Positions 45,002 to 47,964 of a stretch of DNA of 47,964 nucleotides are shown piece by piece (positions within the stretch are counted from its first letter, which is position 1; every line of letters starts with the position of its first letter). Under the pieces are notes generated by a model. The model saw only the letters and a program-made list of their open reading frames with translations, made no database searches and was not told where the DNA came from. The position numbers and the translations under genes are program-made. This DNA is from BMS3ABIN04 sp965554225 (GTDB lineage: Bacteria > Bacteroidota > Ignavibacteria > Ignavibacteriales > Melioribacteraceae): the NCBI GenBank assembly GCA_965554225.1, contig CBEVZC010000007.1, forward strand, positions 1 through 47,964, given 5' to 3'.

Positions 45002-47170
45002 ATGCAAGAAATAATCCATGGTAAAATTGAAAAGATAATTTTTCGGAACAATGAAAGTTATTATACTATTGCAACTTTCAATTCTGATGAAAACGGAGTT
45101 ATTACCGTTGTTGGTAATTTATATCAAATTTCTGCCGGTGATAAGCTAGAGCTTACAGGCAGCTTTTATCACCACCCTATTTACGGCGAGCAGTTCAAAA
45201 TTCAATCTTATAAAACTTACTTACCGGATACAATAGACGGAATTGAAAGTTACTTAGCTTCCACCCTGTTAAAAGGCATTGGGCATCAACTTGCTAAACG
45301 TATTGTTGATAAGTTCGGTACTGAAACTTTTAATATTCTTGATTATAAAATTGTGGAAATAAAAACTATTCCCGGGATTGGCAAAAAACGATTCGAATTT
45401 ATTTCTAAAACTTGGAACCGGCTAAAAGATTCCAGAGAAGCAATTATATACCTTCAAAACCTGGGTCTAAGTATAAACTCTGCTTTAAAAATTTACAAGG
45501 AACTCGGCAGCAAAACAAAAAATAAGATAGAACAAAATCCATACGCTCTTATAAATTTAATAGATGGAATCGGTTTTATTACTGCCGACCGTATTGCATA
45601 CCATGCCGGTTTTGAGGAAGATTCGATTGAACGAATAAAAGCCGCAACTGTTTATCAATTATTGCTGCTTGCAAATAACGGCAATGCTTGTTATCCACAA
45701 AATAAATTAATCGGATTAGTTTCAAAAATGCTTAAAATGGATATTGATAAAATTGAAGAAGCTCTTTATGTATTGGAAAAAGAAAAAAGCATCAAAATTG
45801 AATCTGTTACGGACAACAATTTTTCCATGAATGAATTTGTATATATTTATTCACTCTATTTAATTGAGAAATCAATTAGCAAGATATTACTTAATCTTCA
45901 TAACGCTAGAAAGAACTCAATCCAAATAAATGACATGCTAATCCCGGAAACAGTTAAAAAGCAGAAGTTTGAACTTTCGAACGAACAAATAAATGCACTG
46001 CAAGCTGTATTGGAAAACAAAATAACGGTAATAACCGGCGGACCCGGAACCGGAAAAACGACAATCATTAAAACTATCATAGACATTTTCGAAAGCCAGG
46101 AGCTTAAAGTTTCTTTGTGTGCGCCAACCGGAAGAGCAGCGAAAAGGATTTCACAAACAACCCGGAGAACAGCAAAAACAATTCATCGCCTCCTGGAATA
46201 CAACCCGATGGAAGGATTGTTTAACAAGAACAGCGAAAATCCATTAAATACAAATTTGGTGATTGTTGACGAAGCATCAATGATTGATATGAATTTATTT
46301 TATAATTTACTTGATGCGCTGCCGGAAAACTGCTATTTACTTTTGGTCGGCGATGTAAATCAAATTCCGCCTATCGGACCTGGAAATATTTTACGAGACA
46401 TTATAGATTCCAGTAAAATAAAAACCATAATATTTAATAAAATTTACAGACAGGCGGAAGGAAGTGAAATAATTTTAAATGCTCACCGAATTAATAAAGG
46501 AGAGTTTCCTTCAGTATCAAATCAAAAAGAAGATGATTTTTTCTTTCTAAAATATTTTTCTGAAAATGATGCATTAAATGAAATAGTTAAATTGTGTACA
46601 AAAATCTTACCCGGAAAATTGTTGTACGATCCTTTGAATGATGTGCAGGTAATTTCGCCGATGTATAAAGGTAAAGTTGGAGTTGATAATTTAAACAGCA
46701 GACTACAGGCGGCTATAAATCCCAATGGAGAAGAAATTAAAATTCTCTCGAATAAATTCAGAGTAGGTGATAAAGTAATGCAGATAAGAAATAATTACGA
46801 GAAAGATATATTCAACGGCGACATTGGAAAAATTGTTAATTATGATAAAGGGAAAAGAATTGTTTATATAAACTTTGACGGTAAATTATTAAAGTATGAA
46901 TTTACGGAGATGGAAGAAATTACGCTTGCTTATGCAATATCCGTCCACAAATCTCAGGGGAGTGAATACAGCGTTGTAATTATTCCTATTTTCAGGTCAC
47001 ACTCAATTATGCTTCAGAGGAATTTACTTTATACGGCGGTTACCAGAGGCAAAGAAAAAGTTTATTTAATTGGAGATGAACAAGCAATTAGCAAAGCATT
47101 ACGGAACACAAAATCGGAAGAAAGAAATACGTTATTAAAAGAAAGACTGCAGCTTGTAATAAAGGTTTAA
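45002..47170 (+). CDS. recD2: RecD2-type ATP-dependent DNA helicase, 722 aa
   Basis: A 5'-to-3' superfamily 1B helicase of the RecD2/TraA type, working without RecBC. The N-terminal extension (about 1-315) has an OB-like segment and helix-hairpin-helix motifs (LKGIGHQLAKRIVD, IKTIPGIGKKRFEFISK, LIDGIGFITADRIAYHAGF), the mark of RecD2. The motor has Walker A GGPGTGKTTI (Lys352), then APTGRAAKRI, VIVDEASMIDM (Walker B), GDVNQIPPIGPG and KIYRQAEGSEI. The C-terminal UvrD_C_2 part has SVHKSQGSEY and LLYTAVTRGKEKV. Length fits. The start at 45002 has no evident Shine-Dalgarno and follows the structured RNA and terminator. Confidence 0.94.
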   Translation: MQEIIHGKIEKIIFRNNESYYTIATFNSDENGVITVVGNLYQISAGDKLELTGSFYHHPIYGEQFKIQSYKTYLPDTIDGIESYLASTLLKGIGHQLAKRIVDKFGTETFNILDYKIVEIKTIPGIGKKRFEFISKTWNRLKDSREAIIYLQNLGLSINSALKIYKELGSKTKNKIEQNPYALINLIDGIGFITADRIAYHAGFEEDSIERIKAATVYQLLLLANNGNACYPQNKLIGLVSKMLKMDIDKIEEALYVLEKEKSIKIESVTDNNFSMNEFVYIYSLYLIEKSISKILLNLHNARKNSIQINDMLIPETVKKQKFELSNEQINALQAVLENKITVITGGPGTGKTTIIKTIIDIFESQELKVSLCAPTGRAAKRISQTTRRTAKTIHRLLEYNPMEGLFNKNSENPLNTNLVIVDEASMIDMNLFYNLLDALPENCYLLLVGDVNQIPPIGPGNILRDIIDSSKIKTIIFNKIYRQAEGSEIILNAHRINKGEFPSVSNQKEDDFFFLKYFSENDALNEIVKLCTKILPGKLLYDPLNDVQVISPMYKGKVGVDNLNSRLQAAINPNGEEIKILSNKFRVGDKVMQIRNNYEKDIFNGDIGKIVNYDKGKRIVYINFDGKLLKYEFTEMEEITLAYAISVHKSQGSEYSVVIIPIFRSHSIMLQRNLLYTAVTRGKEKVYLIGDEQAISKALRNTKSEERNTLLKERLQLVIKV

Positions 47171-47251
47171 TACTCTTACGTATTGTTTTTTAGGATTTTA
47201 TAGTTTTTTTTAAGATTTACCGTAGTAGATATAAACAATTATGGAATTGAA

Positions 47252-47659
47252 ATGTACAGCACTTTTGAAACAAAAATTTTCATTCGTCCGGACGATATTG
47301 ATATGAACAATCATGTTCATTACTCAAAGTATCTCGATTATATTTTAACAGCACGCTACGAACAGATGAAAATTAATTATAAAGTCAGCATGGAAGAGTT
47401 CATCGACAGAGGTTTTACTTGGGTGGCAAGTAAAGTTGAAATAAAATATAAACGAGCTTTAATGCTGCCGGATAGAATTTTTGTCCGCGCTCAAATTGAT
47501 TCAATAAAAAGAGCACAAGTATTTTTGAACTTCTGGATTATAAAAGAAGATAAAAATAAAATTGCTGCCGAAGGAAAAATGATTTTCACAATGATTTCAA
47601 CAAAATCCGGCAGACCTGTTAAAATACCGGACGATATAATTGAGAAGTATTCTATTTAA
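47252..47659 (+). CDS. Hotdog-fold acyl-CoA thioesterase (YbgC/FadM-like), 135 aa
   Basis: The protein is a single hotdog domain of the 4-hydroxybenzoyl-CoA thioesterase group. The signature IRPDDIDMNNHVHYSKYLDYILTARYE places the catalytic Asp (in DIDMNNHVHY) at the usual site. EFIDRGFTWVASKVEIKYKRALMLPDRI and RAQVFLNFWIIK follow the family pattern. Length (about 135) is standard. It lies 81 bases after recD2 on the same strand. Substrate chain length cannot be inferred. Confidence 0.9.
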   Translation: MYSTFETKIFIRPDDIDMNNHVHYSKYLDYILTARYEQMKINYKVSMEEFIDRGFTWVASKVEIKYKRALMLPDRIFVRAQIDSIKRAQVFLNFWIIKEDKNKIAAEGKMIFTMISTKSGRPVKIPDDIIEKYSI

Positions 47660-47770
47660 TTAACGTATTTTAACTAAGTAGAGGGAAAAGTGGCGGGCAG
47701 ATAACATTGAACAGTTAAGATTATTATAGATTAAGTTTAAGATAATTTTATATGTTTAAAAAAGATGTAC

Positions 47771-47810
47771 CACAAAGTCACACAAAGAAACACTAAGTTT
47801 CACAAAGAAA
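47771..47810 (+). repeat. Short 10-nt periodic repeat, CACAAAGnnA units
   Basis: Four successive 10-base units (CACAAAGTCA, CACAAAGAAA, CACTAAGTTT, CACAAAGAAA) follow without gap. A companion stretch TTCTCTGCGGTTAG lies at about 47841-47854. Such CACAAAG strings near CTCTGCGGTT recur in several FCB-group and other genomes as dispersed remnants, as I recall. Apart from this, 47660-47964 holds no gene I can support. Confidence 0.6.
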
Positions 47811-47964
47811 AATATTTATTGCTTTATTTAAGTTTTATTTTCTTCTCTGCGGTTAGAGATAACATAGATTAAAATAGTTTTTTACAAATTAATGATTCTG
47901 CTTCTCAAATCATAATCCTCAGTTACTCGCTGCTTTTTCACTTTAAATTTTATTTGTAATACTG

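Noticed and set aside
1..47964. tRNA, rRNA, insertion sequences, integrase or phage genes
   Set aside because: Read through both strands by eye; no T-loop or rRNA signature and no transposase-like frame was seen, though a tRNA scan could not be run.

Overview
The window is AT-rich, densely coded DNA from a Gram-negative bacterium. The evidence for that is LolA, UppP, HldD (LPS heptose), several SPII lipoproteins and outer-membrane barrel-type proteins. Three further signs point to the Bacteroidota/Chlorobiota-Ignavibacteria branch of the FCB group: many genes without a clear Shine-Dalgarno, TAnnTTTG-like boxes ahead of some genes, and a CRISPR repeat resembling (from memory) the 46-48 nt Bacteroidota type II repeats. 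This placement is inference; no rRNA is present to settle it.

Region 1 (1-6707, minus strand) is accessory and envelope-oriented. It holds a truncated secreted protein with a beta-rich N-terminus and a transglutaminase-like core, two unrecognised lipoproteins, and a membrane-bound CHASE2 / sigma54-activator AAA+ regulator. Region 2 (6794-9788) is housekeeping: an alpha/beta hydrolase, a SMUG2-like uracil-DNA glycosylase, a Nudix hydrolase and HldD. Region 3 (9958-15045) holds full-length cobalamin-dependent MetH, then a four-repeat CRISPR mini-array with no cas gene in view, a methyltransferase and a small lipoprotein. Region 4 (15237-20665, plus strand) is an M29 aminopeptidase, a glycosidase-like lipoprotein, arginine deiminase and a CPA1-type antiporter fused to a TrkA-N domain.

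Region 5 (43477 down to 20776, minus strand) is a long run of core genes. The order is rimP-nusA-infB-rbfA-truB-ribF-rpsO-pnp (translation and RNA turnover, closed by an intrinsic terminator), then dusB, rng, gcvT, comB-like, ftsK-lolA-flippase-like-barrel, uppP, cyclophilin, holA, an ECF sigma factor with a probable membrane anti-sigma partner, and rpmE with its terminator. Region 6 (43721-47659, plus strand) is a secreted DUF1028 protein, a strongly structured non-coding stretch ending in an intrinsic terminator, recD2, and a hotdog thioesterase. The last 305 bases carry no gene but hold a short 10-nt periodic repeat.

The points most worth a second look are the orphan CRISPR mini-array with its interrupted third repeat, the structured RNA before recD2, the hairpin plus U-tract directly before rimP, and the CHASE2-AAA+ regulator beside lipoprotein genes. 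I see no clear multi-gene undescribed system; the candidates are individual elements.
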